Below, piece by piece: positions 34,259 to 43,810 of a stretch of DNA of 64,000 nucleotides. Location of the stretch: positions 186,001 to 250,000 of the forward strand of contig NZ_PPTR01000003.1 of assembly GCF_003339845.1 (NCBI RefSeq), in the 5' to 3' direction. Numbering within the stretch: the stretch's first letter is position 1; every line of letters starts with the position of its first letter. The position numbers and the translations under genes were made by a program. The notes under the pieces were generated by a model that did not search any database, was not told the DNA's origin, and saw nothing but the letters and a program-made list of their open reading frames with translations. The stretch is from Gordonibacter sp. 28C. GTDB lineage: Bacteria > Actinomycetota > Coriobacteriia > Coriobacteriales > Eggerthellaceae.

Positions 34259-36266
34259 TCTGCACGATGGTGCCGCCGCAGCTCGAGCCGCTGCCGGCCG
34301 TGCAGGCGTAGCAGTGGTTGCGGAAGCGGATCGCGCGCGCCAGCGAGAGCGCGGGGTCGTCGGCATAGTCGAAGATCGTGCGGTCGCCGCCGTCCTCGCG
34401 ACGGGCTGCCAAGCCGAGCGCCTGGTTGAAGTCGCAATCGTAGACGCGCCCGTCCCATCCCACCGACAGCTGACGGCGGCACATCATGCCCGCGCACGCC
34501 TCTTGGTTGAAGCCGTCGATGAGCAGGTCGAGATAGCCGTCGAACTCTCCGGTATCCAGAAGGTGGGCGCCGTAGCGCCCGATCGGGTTGTTCGCGACGG
34601 CGAACAGGCGGTCGAACGACACGCCCAGCTCTGCCAGGCGGCGCCGGTAAACGGCCTCGAGCTCGTCCTGGTCGGGAGGCAGCACGGGCCATTGCGGGTT
34701 GAAAACCAGGTCGAGCACGTGCTCGCCGTCGCGGCCGTAGCCGCGCGCGTTCAGCTCGCGCAGCACCTCGATCGAGGGATCGAACGTCGCGGCGCCGCGC
34801 TGCTGCTCGGCCTGCGCGTCGTGCACGTTGGGCAGCGAGGCCACCACTTCCACGCCCAGCCGGGCGTATAGGTCGAGAAGCGATCGGTAGGCGGGATCGC
34901 GCAGGATCACGAGGTTCGTGCGCACCATGACGCGCGCCGCACTCGACGCGCGCTCGACGAACCAGGCGAAATCGGGGTTCATCTCGGGGGCTCCGCCCGT
35001 CACGTCCACGGTGTCGACGCAGGGCCGCTCGGCCACCGCCAGCACGGCCTCCATCGTGGCGCGGTCCATGGCCTCGGTGCGGTGCGGGCCGCTTTCCACA
35101 TGGCAGTGGGCGCAGGCCAGGTTGCAGCGCGCGGTCACGTTGACCTGGATGGTCGACGGCTCGTCCACAGTGCGCAGGCACGATGCGTCGTCCATGACGT
35201 CCTCGAAGTACACGAGCTTCGCCAACGCCAGCTCCACGTCGGCCTTCGTCGCGTGCGATCGACGCGGCGGCGCCTCCACGCGCGCGGACGGACCGCGCCG
35301 AAACCCGCCGAGCAGCGCGTCCTCCAGATGGTCGTCGGGACCTTCCACGATGCGCGACCGGTACGACACGGCCGCCGGGCTCGTCGCCGGCCACAGCGCG
35401 TCGAACCAGGCCAGGTAGGCTTCGTGGTCGTAGCGCAGCGGAACGCACTCCACGTGCAGCCCGTCGCGCTCCGCGCCGAACAGCGCGTCCGCATGAGGCG
35501 TCGTCGCCACGCGCACCACCAAGCCGAATCGCTGCCCGGCGAAGTTCGGCAGACCGGCGGCGCCGTTGTTGACCACGAGGCCGCGCGCCAGAGAGAGCGC
35601 GGCGGGAGCGCACGTGTGCGTGGTGGCCAGCACGTCCACGTCGTTGGACGCCATCCATCGGTCGAGCTCGTCTTGGCGCAGCACGTCCTGCAGCGACTCG
35701 CGCGAACAGGCCCAGCCGCCGACAAGCTGCTCGTCGCCGTGCGTGACGGCCACCTTCTTGCCCGCCACGCCCACCGTCGCCGCGGCCGGCCGCCCGACGA
35801 GGCGCTCCTTGAGCTCGGGATGGGCGTCCACGGCCTCGGACAGCTTCTTGTGGATGCGGTTGGAACGGCTCACCGCGTCGTCTCCCGTGCAGTCGGGGTA
35901 GGCGCATCCGCACCCCACGCCCACGTCGACCTGGCGGCGCAGCTCCGCCTCCACGTTGCCCACGAGCGGCGTGTAGCGCGCCGCCCGATCCTCAAGCGAG
36001 GCGAAGTTCTCGGCCGTCTTGTCGAACCAATGCATGTCGCCGTTCAGCACGACATGGACGTCGCCCTGCTCGGCGGCGACCAGCTCGTCCAAGGCGTCGA
36101 GCGCGAACGGATTGCCGTACAGGCCGCCCACGACGTAGAGCACGTCGCATGCGCGCTCCGGTTCCCTCGCGAAGGCGTCGGGAGCCAAACGGTAGTCGAC
36201 CGGGCACACGCGTCCCGCATCCTTGGACACGCGGCGCTTCTGACCGGGCACGGAGCATGACGACAT
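34251..36266 (-). CDS. Phosphoesterase-like / ArsS-type radical SAM fusion protein
   Basis: A 671-residue two-part protein. The N-terminal part (about 1-330) resembles a calcineurin-type metallophosphoesterase: GGLYGNPFALDALDEL, NGDMHWFD, LVGNVEAEL and THGDEQ are recognisable. The first Asp-x-His of such enzymes is not evident, so activity is uncertain. The C-terminal part is a radical SAM domain with CNLACAHCHVESGP near residue 390. It is like ArsS of arsenosugar synthesis and ends with the cysteine-rich CYACTAGSGSSCGG. The ATG at 36266 follows AAAGGA. Its promoter motif is shared with the solute symporter at 32411. The substrate is unknown. Confidence 0.85.
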   Translation of the reverse strand: MSSCSVPGQKRRVSKDAGRVCPVDYRLAPDAFAREPERACDVLYVVGGLYGNPFALDALDELVAAEQGDVHVVLNGDMHWFDKTAENFASLEDRAARYTPLVGNVEAELRRQVDVGVGCGCAYPDCTGDDAVSRSNRIHKKLSEAVDAHPELKERLVGRPAAATVGVAGKKVAVTHGDEQLVGGWACSRESLQDVLRQDELDRWMASNDVDVLATTHTCAPAALSLARGLVVNNGAAGLPNFAGQRFGLVVRVATTPHADALFGAERDGLHVECVPLRYDHEAYLAWFDALWPATSPAAVSYRSRIVEGPDDHLEDALLGGFRRGPSARVEAPPRRSHATKADVELALAKLVYFEDVMDDASCLRTVDEPSTIQVNVTARCNLACAHCHVESGPHRTEAMDRATMEAVLAVAERPCVDTVDVTGGAPEMNPDFAWFVERASSAARVMVRTNLVILRDPAYRSLLDLYARLGVEVVASLPNVHDAQAEQQRGAATFDPSIEVLRELNARGYGRDGEHVLDLVFNPQWPVLPPDQDELEAVYRRRLAELGVSFDRLFAVANNPIGRYGAHLLDTGEFDGYLDLLIDGFNQEACAGMMCRRQLSVGWDGRVYDCDFNQALGLAARREDGGDRTIFDYADDPALSLARAIRFRNHCYACTAGSGSSCGGTIVQMS

Positions 36267-36306
36267 GGAAACGCGTCCTTTCTCGACAAGGTTCACTCTC
36301 ATATAG

Positions 36307-36322
36307 GATTATATCCATTAAT
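36307..36322 (-). promoter_or_regulatory. Promoter motif of the radical-SAM fusion gene
   Basis: The plus strand reads GATTATATCCATTAAT. On the minus strand it contains TATAAT with TTGGCA 16 bases upstream. It is nearly identical to 34040-34055, so the two genes probably answer to the same factor. Confidence 0.6.
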
Positions 36323-36359
36323 CGCAGAATGCCAACGATCTGTCGGAAATGCGCGGGCG

Positions 36360-37463
36360 CTAGGCGAGCTTGGAGGCGTCCACCGCCATCAGGTGTCCGT
36401 GCTCGTCTTCGAACACGCACAGGGCCCCGTCGCGGCTCTCGTACAGATGGCGGAACCGCGCGAACCGCTTTCGGGACGTGCGCCCATTGCTGCCTTCGCG
36501 GTCTGTGGTTTCGTCGGCGGGCCGGGATTCGTCGCCAGCGCGAGGCTCCGGCGCGGCCGCAGGCTGGACGGAATCCGATGCCGCCGCAGGTTGAACGGCC
36601 TCCGGCACCTCCGCAGGCCGCGCAGGTTCGGACGCCTCCGCAGGCCGCACGGGCTCGGGCACCGCTGCGGGATGCGCAGATTCCGGCGTCTCGGAGTCAA
36701 GATCGCGCGTTACCGGGTCCGGCGCCGGTTCGGGATCGAAGGAAGCCGGGTCCTCCACCTCGTTTTCGCACTCGGTCGGCAGCGTCGGGGAAGCGGCGTC
36801 GACCGCGCCTTCCGCCTCGGCCTCGGTCGACGGGCCGGCCTCGCATTCGCCCGCAGGCGCATGCGGAGGCTCGTCCGCCGCCTGCTCCCCGTCTTCGCAA
36901 GACGCCTCCTGCCGCTCCGGAGCCCGCGCTTGCCCGAAACCCGATTCGGCGGCGCGCGCCGGAGACGCCATGACGATGGGGAGCTCGGTCTTCGAGCGGA
37001 ACGCGGGGATTTGCGGCGGCTCCTGCGGATCGAACGTGTCGGCCTCTCCGCCTTCCTCCGTCTCGCCCATGCCGAACCCCGCCTCTTCGACCGGCACCTC
37101 GACCGACGCCTTGCGCATCGCATCGTCGGCCGCCTGCCCGCATGCGGCCTCCGCAACCTCGGGGGCCGACGCACCTTCCAAGGCGGCCTCGGCGAGCCCG
37201 CCTTCCACGATCTCGATGCCCGACGCCATCACACGGCCCTCGGGCGGCGCAGGGTCGATGCCCAGGCGCGTGGCGAGCGACAAGTTGGCTTGGGCGATGG
37301 AAACGAGTTCGGCTCCCAGGTCGGCCTCTTCGGGCCCTTTCGTCTGGAGCAGCTTGCCTATGTCGAGCACGCGTCCCCACGAGAGCGCATCCAGATCCTC
37401 TTTCAGGGATGCGACCTTGTCGGCTTCGCGCGCGATGCGCTTCTCAGCGGTGTTTCCGAACAC
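36360..37463 (-). CDS. Hypothetical protein with long Pro/Ala/Glu-rich region
   Basis: A 367-residue protein I do not recognise. Residues 1-75 are helical (ADKVASLKEDLDALSWGRVL). About residues 90-310 are low-complexity, rich in Ala, Pro and Glu, with repeats such as PARPAEVPEAVQPAAA. The last 45 residues are a compact basic-to-mixed segment (RFARFRHLYESRDGALCVFE). The GTG at 37463 follows AGAGAGG. An extended -10 (TGATATACT) at 37511-37519 would place the transcript start near 37504, which argues against the ATG at 37496. It may be a scaffolding or partition-like adaptor, but nothing proves this. Confidence 0.7.
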   Translation of the reverse strand: MFGNTAEKRIAREADKVASLKEDLDALSWGRVLDIGKLLQTKGPEEADLGAELVSIAQANLSLATRLGIDPAPPEGRVMASGIEIVEGGLAEAALEGASAPEVAEAACGQAADDAMRKASVEVPVEEAGFGMGETEEGGEADTFDPQEPPQIPAFRSKTELPIVMASPARAAESGFGQARAPERQEASCEDGEQAADEPPHAPAGECEAGPSTEAEAEGAVDAASPTLPTECENEVEDPASFDPEPAPDPVTRDLDSETPESAHPAAVPEPVRPAEASEPARPAEVPEAVQPAAASDSVQPAAAPEPRAGDESRPADETTDREGSNGRTSRKRFARFRHLYESRDGALCVFEDEHGHLMAVDASKLA

Positions 37464-37510
37464 GATCCGTACCTCTCTTCGCCGCAGGTCGGCCATTGCG
37501 GCATCGCCCC

Positions 37511-37519
37511 AGTATATCA
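37511..37519 (-). promoter_or_regulatory. Extended -10 promoter of the hypothetical gene
   Basis: On the minus strand the sequence reads TGATATACT. Its position decides the start codon of the gene below, favouring GTG 37463 over ATG 37496. Confidence 0.4.
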
Positions 37520-37659
37520 CGGGCGTTCGGCGATGCGATCCCCTGCTCTATAAACCTTTGGGCAACGAGAATGGCTGTTCGGAGGGGCTGTTCGGAGGAT
37601 GGGCGTCGCGCACTCGCGGACGGCGCGACGAGCCGCCCCAGCGGGCCCGCTTTCGGAGC

Positions 37660-38520
37660 CTAGTAGATCACGCGCCAGAACACGAGGCCCTGCGCGGGGG
37701 CGTTCTCGCCGGCGGCCTGCCTGTCGCGAGCCTCCAGCACCTCGCCCACCCACGACGCCGGGCGCTGGCCGCGGCCTATCATCACGAGCGTGCCCACCAT
37801 GGTGCGCACCATGGAATGGAGGAAGGCGTTGCCCACCACCTTGATGGTGAGGAGGTTCTCGCCCATGACGGTTTCGGGATGGAACGATATCTCGCGCACG
37901 TTGCGGCACGTGGGCTTGCCCTCGGCCGACGCCGCCATGCAGAAGCTCTTGAAGTCGTGCTCGCCCAGCAGGTACTGCGCTCCGGCCTCCATGGCCGACA
38001 GGTCCAAGCCACCCGGCACGAACCACGAGAAGTCCCTCATGAAGATGGGCGCCGTGCTGTCGACGCACAGATGGTAGTGGTACTCGCGCGCTTGGGCGTC
38101 GAAGCGGGCCGAGAAGCCCTTCTGCTTGGGCTCGACCTCGCGCACCGTGATGGCGTCGTTCGTGAGCGCGTTGAGCGAGCGCCGCAAGCTGGGCAGCGAG
38201 CGGCCGGCGATATCGAGGTCGTCCACGTCGAAGCTCACCACCTGGCCGAGCGCGTGCACGCCCGCATCGGTGCGGCCGGCGCACGTCGTTTCAACGGGAC
38301 GGCGGAACAGCAGCTCGAGGGCCGCCTCCACGTCGCCCTGCACGGTGAGCTGCCCCGGCTGGCGCGCGAACCCCGAGAACGGGGCGCCGTTGTACGATAA
38401 AGTGAGCGCGAGCGTGTGCTCGCGCACGGGACGCTCGCCGTCGTCGACGGCCGAAGCGTCCGCTGCCTGCGCCGCGGGGGAACCCGAACGCGGCCCGTTA
38501 TGTTGGGTAGTCTGAGTCAT
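37660..38520 (-). CDS. truA: tRNA pseudouridine synthase A
   Basis: A 286-residue enzyme that makes pseudouridine at tRNA positions 38-40. The catalytic Asp85 lies in CAGRTDAGVHALGQV. LSYNGAPFSGFARQ begins the fold, and FLHSMVRTMVGTL is near the C-terminus. The first 30 residues form an extra, poorly structured N-terminal extension. It lies 134 bp downstream of dnaE on the same strand. Confidence 0.95.
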   Translation of the reverse strand: MTQTTQHNGPRSGSPAAQAADASAVDDGERPVREHTLALTLSYNGAPFSGFARQPGQLTVQGDVEAALELLFRRPVETTCAGRTDAGVHALGQVVSFDVDDLDIAGRSLPSLRRSLNALTNDAITVREVEPKQKGFSARFDAQAREYHYHLCVDSTAPIFMRDFSWFVPGGLDLSAMEAGAQYLLGEHDFKSFCMAASAEGKPTCRNVREISFHPETVMGENLLTIKVVGNAFLHSMVRTMVGTLVMIGRGQRPASWVGEVLEARDRQAAGENAPAQGLVFWRVIY

Positions 38521-38654
38521 GATGCGTTCCATCATAAACGAAGCCGGCCGCGTTGCGAAGCGCGGCCGGTCGCTCTTGCCAAATTGTTTACTTCCCTGCC
38601 ATCGGCCCGGAGAACCGGCGAGATGCTCCCGTTCCGCCGAAGGCCGGGCGCGCG

Positions 38655-41600
38655 TCAGGACGCCTTCGTCCACACGGGCCGGCCGAACAGCTCCTGCAGC
38701 TCCGACTTCATGATGGCGTTGCCCGAATCCACCGTCACCGGCAGCTCGGCGCGGAACTTGCGGCCGTCGCCCTGGTTCACGAACAGCACCACGCCGTCGC
38801 GACCCGGATACGACTTCAATATGCGGTTCAGCCGCAGCGACGTCGTCGAATCCATGTCGGACGACGACACCTTCAGCTCCAGGTGCGACGGGCGCGCGTC
38901 GGCCTCGTTCAGCTCGATGGCCTCCACCTCGAACGCCATGATCTGGTTGCCGCGGTCGCTGTGCTCGAACTTGCCCTTGATCTTGACGATGGCGTCCTCT
39001 TGGATGGCCTCGGCGTTCTCCTCGTACTTGAAGCAGATGCACTCGATGTGCCCCGTCGTGTCCTCCAGCGTGAACGTGGCCATCTTCGTGCCGCGCTTCG
39101 TGAGCTTCGTCACCACGCCGGACACCATGCCCACGAACGTGGCGGACTTGATCTCCTTCGTGCGCTCGGCCAAGTCTCCCAGCTGGAACTTCGTCATGCG
39201 CGCGATGGTGCCCTCGTACGGGCGCAGCGGATGGTCCGAGACGTAGATCTTCATGATCTCCTTCTCGAACGACAGCAGCTGGCGCTTCGGCCACTCCACG
39301 CCGTCGGGCTCGGGCACGGCCTCTTCGAAGCCCGAGTCGGGATCGTCGCCGAACAGGTCGAACATGGACACCTGCCCCCTGTCGCGGTCCTTCTGGCGCT
39401 TGGAGGCGCCTTCCAGAAGCGGCGTCTCGTCCACGAAGTACATGAGCTGCTTGCGCGTGTAGCCCGTGGAGTCGAACGCCCCGCCCTTGATGAGCGCTTC
39501 GAGCGTCTTGCGGTTGTAGCACTTCGCATCCAGACGGTTCACGAAGTCGTGCAGCGACGTGTACGGGCCGTTCGCCTCGCGCTCCTCGATGATGGCCTCG
39601 GCCACGTTCGCGCCCACGCCGCGCACGCCCACCAGGCCGAAGCGCACGCCCTCGTCGGTGGGGGTGAACTCGGCGTTGGACGAGTTGATGTCCGGCGGCA
39701 GCACGGGGATGCCGTTGTGGTTGCAGCTGGCGATGTAGCGGATCAAGCGGTCGGTGTTGCCCATGTAGGACGACAGCACGGCGGCCATGAAGTCGTTCGG
39801 ATAGTGCGCCTTCAGGTACGCCGTGCGCATGACCAGGATGGCGTAGGCGGCCGAGTGCGATTTGTTGAACGCGTACTTCGCGAACTTCTCGGCGTCCTCC
39901 CAGATCTGCTTCGCGATAGCCAGCGAGAAGCCGTTCTCCACGGCGCCGTTGTTCCAGTCCTCCTGGAGCTGGCGCATGATGTCGAGCTTCTTCTTGCCCA
40001 TGGCCTTGCGCAGCTTGTCGGCCTTGCCGGCCGAGAACCCGCTCATGACCATGGATATCTGCATGATCTGCTCTTGGTAGACCATGGTGCCGTACGTTTC
40101 CTCGAGCAGCGGGCGCAGGCGGTCGTCGTAGTAGTGCACCGGCGTCTTGCCGCTGGCCACCTTTACGTAGTCGTCCACCATGCCGGACTCCAGCGGGCCC
40201 GGGCGGTTGAGCGCGATGGAGGCCACGACGTCGGAGAAGCGCGTGGGAGGGAGCCGTGCGAACAGGCTCACGTACAGCGCGCCCTCCACCTGGAACAGGC
40301 CGTCCATGTTGCCGGACTGCATGAGCTTGAAGGCGGCCTCGTCGTCGATGGGGATGTCCTCGGGTATGATCTTCGTGCCGAAGCGCTGCTCCACGTTGCG
40401 GCACGCGATGGTGAGCACGTCGAGCGTGCGCAGGCCCAGGAAGTCCATTTTCAGCAGGCCCAGCTCGGGCGTGTAGTGGCCGTCGTACTGGGTGATGATG
40501 CCGCCGCCCTTGGTGTCGCGCTTCATGGGCACGTGGTCGCTCATGGGGTCGCGGCAGATGATGGTGGCGCACGCGTGCACGCCCTCGCCGCGCACGTGGC
40601 CTTCGATGGACTTCGCGGCGTCGATGACGGCCTTCACGTCCTCCTCGGTCTCGTACGCCTTCTTCAGGTCGGGGTTGGTGGCCAGCGCCTTGTCGATGGT
40701 GATGCCCAGCTCGTCGCCGATCAGCTTGCAGATGCGGTCGCCGGTGTTGTACGGGTAGTCCAGCACGCGCGCGGCGTCGCGCACGGCGTTCTTGGCCTGC
40801 AGGGTGCCGAACGTGATGACCTGCGACACGTGGTCCTCGCCGTACACGTCCTTGATGTGATTGATAACCTCTTCGCGGCGGCCCTGCTCGAAGTCGACGT
40901 CGATATCGGGCATCTCCACGCGCTCGGGCGACAGGAATCGCTCGAACAGCAGGCCGTTCGAGAGCGGGTCGAGCGCGGTGATGTCCATGGCGTACGCCAC
41001 GATGGCGCCTGCGGCCGAACCGCGGCCCGGCCCCACGCCGATGCCCTGGCTGCGCGCCCACTCGATGTACTCCTGCACGATGAGGAAGTACGCCGGAAAG
41101 CCCTGCTGGATGATGATGCCCATCTCGTAGTCGGCGCGCTCCTGCGCCTCCTGCGGAACCGGACTACCGTAGTGCTTGACCAGGCCCTCCTGCACACGGC
41201 GACGGAAGTAGCTCTCCTCGGTCTCGCCCTCGGGCAAAGGAAAACGCGGCAGGATGGAGTCGCGCTCCAGCACCACGTTCACCTTCTCCGCCAGCTCCAC
41301 CGTGTTGTCGCAGGCTTCGGGGAAGTCCTTCAGCGCCTCGCGCATCTCTTCCTCGGTCTTCATGTAGAACTGGTCGTTCTCGAAGCGCATGCGCTTCTCG
41401 TCGTTCACGGCGGCGCCTTGGGCGACGCACAGCATGTAGTCCTGGGCCTTCGCGTCTTCCTTCGTGAGGTAGTGGAAGTCGTTCGTGGCGATGGTCTTGA
41501 GACCCGCCGCTTTGGCCACGTCGGTGAGCATGCCGTTGAGCTCGGTCTGCGTGAACCCGGCGTCGGTGCGGATGCCCTGGTTCTGCAGCTCGATGTAGAA

Positions 41601-42119
41601 GTCGCCCGGCTCGAAGCAGCTGGCGAACTTGTTGGCCCACGCGACGGCGTCGTCGAACTGGCGGTTGTCCAAAAGCTTCGGGATGATGCCCGCGATGCAC
41701 GCCGACGAGCCGATGACGCCCTTGCCGTACTTCTGCAGCATGCTGAACGTGGTGCGTGGCTTGTAGTAGAAGTTGTCCACGTGCGACTCGCTGACCAGCT
41801 TCACCAGGTTGTGGTAGCCCTCGTTCGTCTTGGCCAGCAGCAGCAGGTGGTAAAGCTTCGGCTTGCCGTCGCGCTTGAGCTCCTCGTCGGTGGTGAAGTA
41901 CACCTCGCAGCCATAGATGGGCTTGACGCGCTTGCCGGTTTCCTCCTCCACCTTGTCGCACATCTCGCACAGCTGCGGCACGCCCGACATCACGCCGTGA
42001 TCGGAGATGGCCACGGCGGGCATGTCGAGGTCGGCGGCGCGCCTCACCATGTCGTAGATGTGCGTGTGCCCGTCGAGCAGGGAGTACTCCGTGTGGTTGT
42101 GCAAATGGACGAATGCCAT
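38655..42119 (-). CDS. dnaE: DNA polymerase III subunit alpha
   Basis: A 1154-residue replicative polymerase. The N-terminal PHP domain begins FVHLHNHTEYSLLDG, and the catalytic aspartates are in MPDIDVDFEQGRRE (about residues 400-413). VGPGRGSAAGAIVAY marks the palm region, helix-hairpin-helix DNA-binding motifs lie near LVGVRGVGANVAEA, and a C-terminal OB-fold domain covers about 970-1080. The length and order match the DnaE1 type. An extended -10 (TGCTAGAAT) lies at 42197-42205. Confidence 0.96.
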   Translation of the reverse strand: MAFVHLHNHTEYSLLDGHTHIYDMVRRAADLDMPAVAISDHGVMSGVPQLCEMCDKVEEETGKRVKPIYGCEVYFTTDEELKRDGKPKLYHLLLLAKTNEGYHNLVKLVSESHVDNFYYKPRTTFSMLQKYGKGVIGSSACIAGIIPKLLDNRQFDDAVAWANKFASCFEPGDFYIELQNQGIRTDAGFTQTELNGMLTDVAKAAGLKTIATNDFHYLTKEDAKAQDYMLCVAQGAAVNDEKRMRFENDQFYMKTEEEMREALKDFPEACDNTVELAEKVNVVLERDSILPRFPLPEGETEESYFRRRVQEGLVKHYGSPVPQEAQERADYEMGIIIQQGFPAYFLIVQEYIEWARSQGIGVGPGRGSAAGAIVAYAMDITALDPLSNGLLFERFLSPERVEMPDIDVDFEQGRREEVINHIKDVYGEDHVSQVITFGTLQAKNAVRDAARVLDYPYNTGDRICKLIGDELGITIDKALATNPDLKKAYETEEDVKAVIDAAKSIEGHVRGEGVHACATIICRDPMSDHVPMKRDTKGGGIITQYDGHYTPELGLLKMDFLGLRTLDVLTIACRNVEQRFGTKIIPEDIPIDDEAAFKLMQSGNMDGLFQVEGALYVSLFARLPPTRFSDVVASIALNRPGPLESGMVDDYVKVASGKTPVHYYDDRLRPLLEETYGTMVYQEQIMQISMVMSGFSAGKADKLRKAMGKKKLDIMRQLQEDWNNGAVENGFSLAIAKQIWEDAEKFAKYAFNKSHSAAYAILVMRTAYLKAHYPNDFMAAVLSSYMGNTDRLIRYIASCNHNGIPVLPPDINSSNAEFTPTDEGVRFGLVGVRGVGANVAEAIIEEREANGPYTSLHDFVNRLDAKCYNRKTLEALIKGGAFDSTGYTRKQLMYFVDETPLLEGASKRQKDRDRGQVSMFDLFGDDPDSGFEEAVPEPDGVEWPKRQLLSFEKEIMKIYVSDHPLRPYEGTIARMTKFQLGDLAERTKEIKSATFVGMVSGVVTKLTKRGTKMATFTLEDTTGHIECICFKYEENAEAIQEDAIVKIKGKFEHSDRGNQIMAFEVEAIELNEADARPSHLELKVSSSDMDSTTSLRLNRILKSYPGRDGVVLFVNQGDGRKFRAELPVTVDSGNAIMKSELQELFGRPVWTKAS

Positions 42120-42448
42120 ATCTTGTGCCTCGAATCAGTCAGTCATGCGCCAGGAGGTGTTTTTAGCAGGTTGCAGCGCGGTAAGGTGTCGATGCCATTC
42201 TAGCAGCATTCGCCGATGCACGCCGTCCACAAACAGCGAACAAACGATGGTTTTTGCAAGGACGCCGGCAACTGCGCACAGTTGCGCGTGCGGCTACATC
42301 ATCGTTCGGATTCGCAAGGATGCGTCAGAGCAACAATGGATGCAATAGCCCCAACCTCGGGCAAGTCCGTCTGTCTTCGTTTTTGCGTCCTGTTCATATG
42401 AAGCCGGAGAGAATACGGACATATTTGCCACACCTTAGGCAAAACAGC
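42120..42448. other. Intergenic region upstream of dnaE
   Basis: No gene is supported. It holds the dnaE promoter (extended -10 TGCTAGAAT at 42197-42205 on the minus strand) and a short hairpin (GCAACTG/CAGTTGC near 42268-42285). Confidence 0.5.
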
Positions 42449-42868
42449 TTACCAGTCGTAGAGCAGGGAGGCAGAATAGGAGATTGCCAGAAACAAGCAT
42501 ACCCAAGTGTACAGTCTGATATTCCATGTATGGAACTTTTCGCGCGGCTTCGGTTGCATTAACGACTGGATAAATCCCGCTATCCCCCTGAGCAGAAAAA
42601 CGCCAATGCCGAGCATGAGGCACACGTTCACGATCCACGAGGGAATGACGTCACCGAAAAGGCCCAAGGCGAACAGGGGAAGCAGCGCCGCCGCGAAAAA
42701 CATGCAGATGCCTGCGAGCATCTGCGGTTTGGTCATTACCGGACGCTTGCCGTTCTTACCCAATGGCACGTAAGCATCGGAGCCCGCCGCACCCCCTAAC
42801 AACCAATAGATATGAAACCCGTTTATGGCAAGCAAAACAACCGAACCCGCAACACCAAGAGCAAACAT
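42449..42868 (-). CDS. DUF3995-like membrane protein
   Basis: A 139-residue membrane protein with four predicted helices. The first begins FALGVAGSVVLLAINGFHIYWLLGG; the loop SDAYVPLGKNGKRPVMTK and the helix that follows resemble the DUF3995 family. The function is unknown. The ATG at 42868 follows TTGGAGG at 7 bases, so the longer open frame upstream is not coded. The upstream region has a 10-bp palindrome that may be an operator. Confidence 0.75.
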   Translation of the reverse strand: MFALGVAGSVVLLAINGFHIYWLLGGAAGSDAYVPLGKNGKRPVMTKPQMLAGICMFFAAALLPLFALGLFGDVIPSWIVNVCLMLGIGVFLLRGIAGFIQSLMQPKPREKFHTWNIRLYTWVCLFLAISYSASLLYDW

Positions 42869-43242
42869 AACAGCCTCCAAGCCGGATTGTGCCTTCACTA
42901 TAACGGTGCAGTCGATTGGAACACATGGAAACGCTCCCATGTGTTCGATTTCCCGTGTACGTGGTCGATCGACCGCATTCGTTTGAGAGCATGCGTCGAT
43001 TCGTTTCACATGCGAGTCATTCACTTCATGTTTCGTGAGCTTTTCTAGTTTTGCAGGCTTTTTGTTTAGATTCTTGCTTTGGCCAGCATAAAGCTGAAGC
43101 TGAGGACGCGCAGCAATCCTCATGCCGAAAATCGCCGTGCTGAACAAGTTGCCGCAAAGCGCTCGACATCCCGTTAGCTATAATAGGTTTTGATACGCAC
43201 CAAGCAATCTCTAGTTAAGCTCATCCTCGAAGGAGAAAACCC
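42869..43242. other. Divergent promoter region
   Basis: This 374-bp A/T-richer stretch lies between the DUF3995-like gene and the flavin-binding gene. It contains TATAGT on the minus strand near 42893-42898, TATAAT at 43179-43184 on the plus strand and the palindrome at 42919-42946. No further gene is supported. Confidence 0.5.
42919..42946. promoter_or_regulatory. Palindrome, candidate operator
   Basis: Perfect 10-bp arms GAACACATGG and CCATGTGTTC are separated by 8 bases. The site overlaps the probable -35 region of the DUF3995-like gene. No regulator gene lies next to it. Confidence 0.5.
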
Positions 43243-43734
43243 ATGATCGACTACCCCATGCGCGTGACGGACCGCGAGCTCGACGAGGCCGAAGCGCGCG
43301 AGATTCTGGACGCGGGCGAGTTCTGCGTCGTGTCCACCGTCGATAGCGACGGCATGCCCTACGGCGTGCCGCTGTCCTACGTGATGATGGACGGCGCGCT
43401 GTGCTTCCACACCACGAACGCCGGCGGGCACAAGCTGGAGAACTTCGCGCGCGACGAGCGCGTGTGCGTGACGGTGGCCACCGAGGTGGAGCCCTGCTAC
43501 GAGGACGACTTCTTCACCACCCGCTTCGCCTCGGTCGTCGCGCGCGGGCGCGTGCGCCGCGTGGAGGACGGCGCCGCCATGCGCAAGGTGCTCGTGGCGC
43601 TGTGCATGAAGTACCTGCCCGAGCACAAGGACAAGATCGGCGAGGGCATCGCCCGCGAGATAAACGAAACCGCCATCTGGGCCGTCGACCTCGACGAGGT
43701 GCGCGGCAAGGGCGCGCGGCGCCTCGGGCGGTAA
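43243..43734 (+). CDS. Pyridoxamine 5'-phosphate oxidase-related flavin protein (Nim-like)
   Basis: A 163-residue split-barrel flavin-binding protein. The family start is clear: EAEAREILDAGEFCVVSTVDSDGMPYGVPLSYV, then LCFHTTNAGGHKLENFARDERV. Such proteins reduce or bind FMN, F420 or haem, and Nim members detoxify nitroimidazoles. The ATG follows GAAGGAG. A strong terminator follows the stop, so it is a single-gene unit. The true cofactor cannot be read from sequence. Confidence 0.88.
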   Translation: MIDYPMRVTDRELDEAEAREILDAGEFCVVSTVDSDGMPYGVPLSYVMMDGALCFHTTNAGGHKLENFARDERVCVTVATEVEPCYEDDFFTTRFASVVARGRVRRVEDGAAMRKVLVALCMKYLPEHKDKIGEGIAREINETAIWAVDLDEVRGKGARRLGR

Positions 43735-43746
43735 AGGGAGCATTGC

Positions 43747-43787
43747 GAGAGGCTGTCCGCGAACACAGCGGACAGCCTCTCGTTTTC
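43747..43787 (+). terminator. Intrinsic terminator of the flavin protein gene
   Basis: A perfect 14-bp stem GAGAGGCTGTCCGC with its complement surrounds a 7-base loop and is followed by GTTTTC. Confidence 0.85.
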
Positions 43788-43810
43788 TTCGGCGAACCGG
43801 GTCGAACGCC

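Noticed and set aside
37660-41061. Very long minus-strand frame running through truA into dnaE
   Set aside because: The part above 38520 is dnaE in a different frame and has Arg/Gly/His-rich shadow composition; only the truA part is real.
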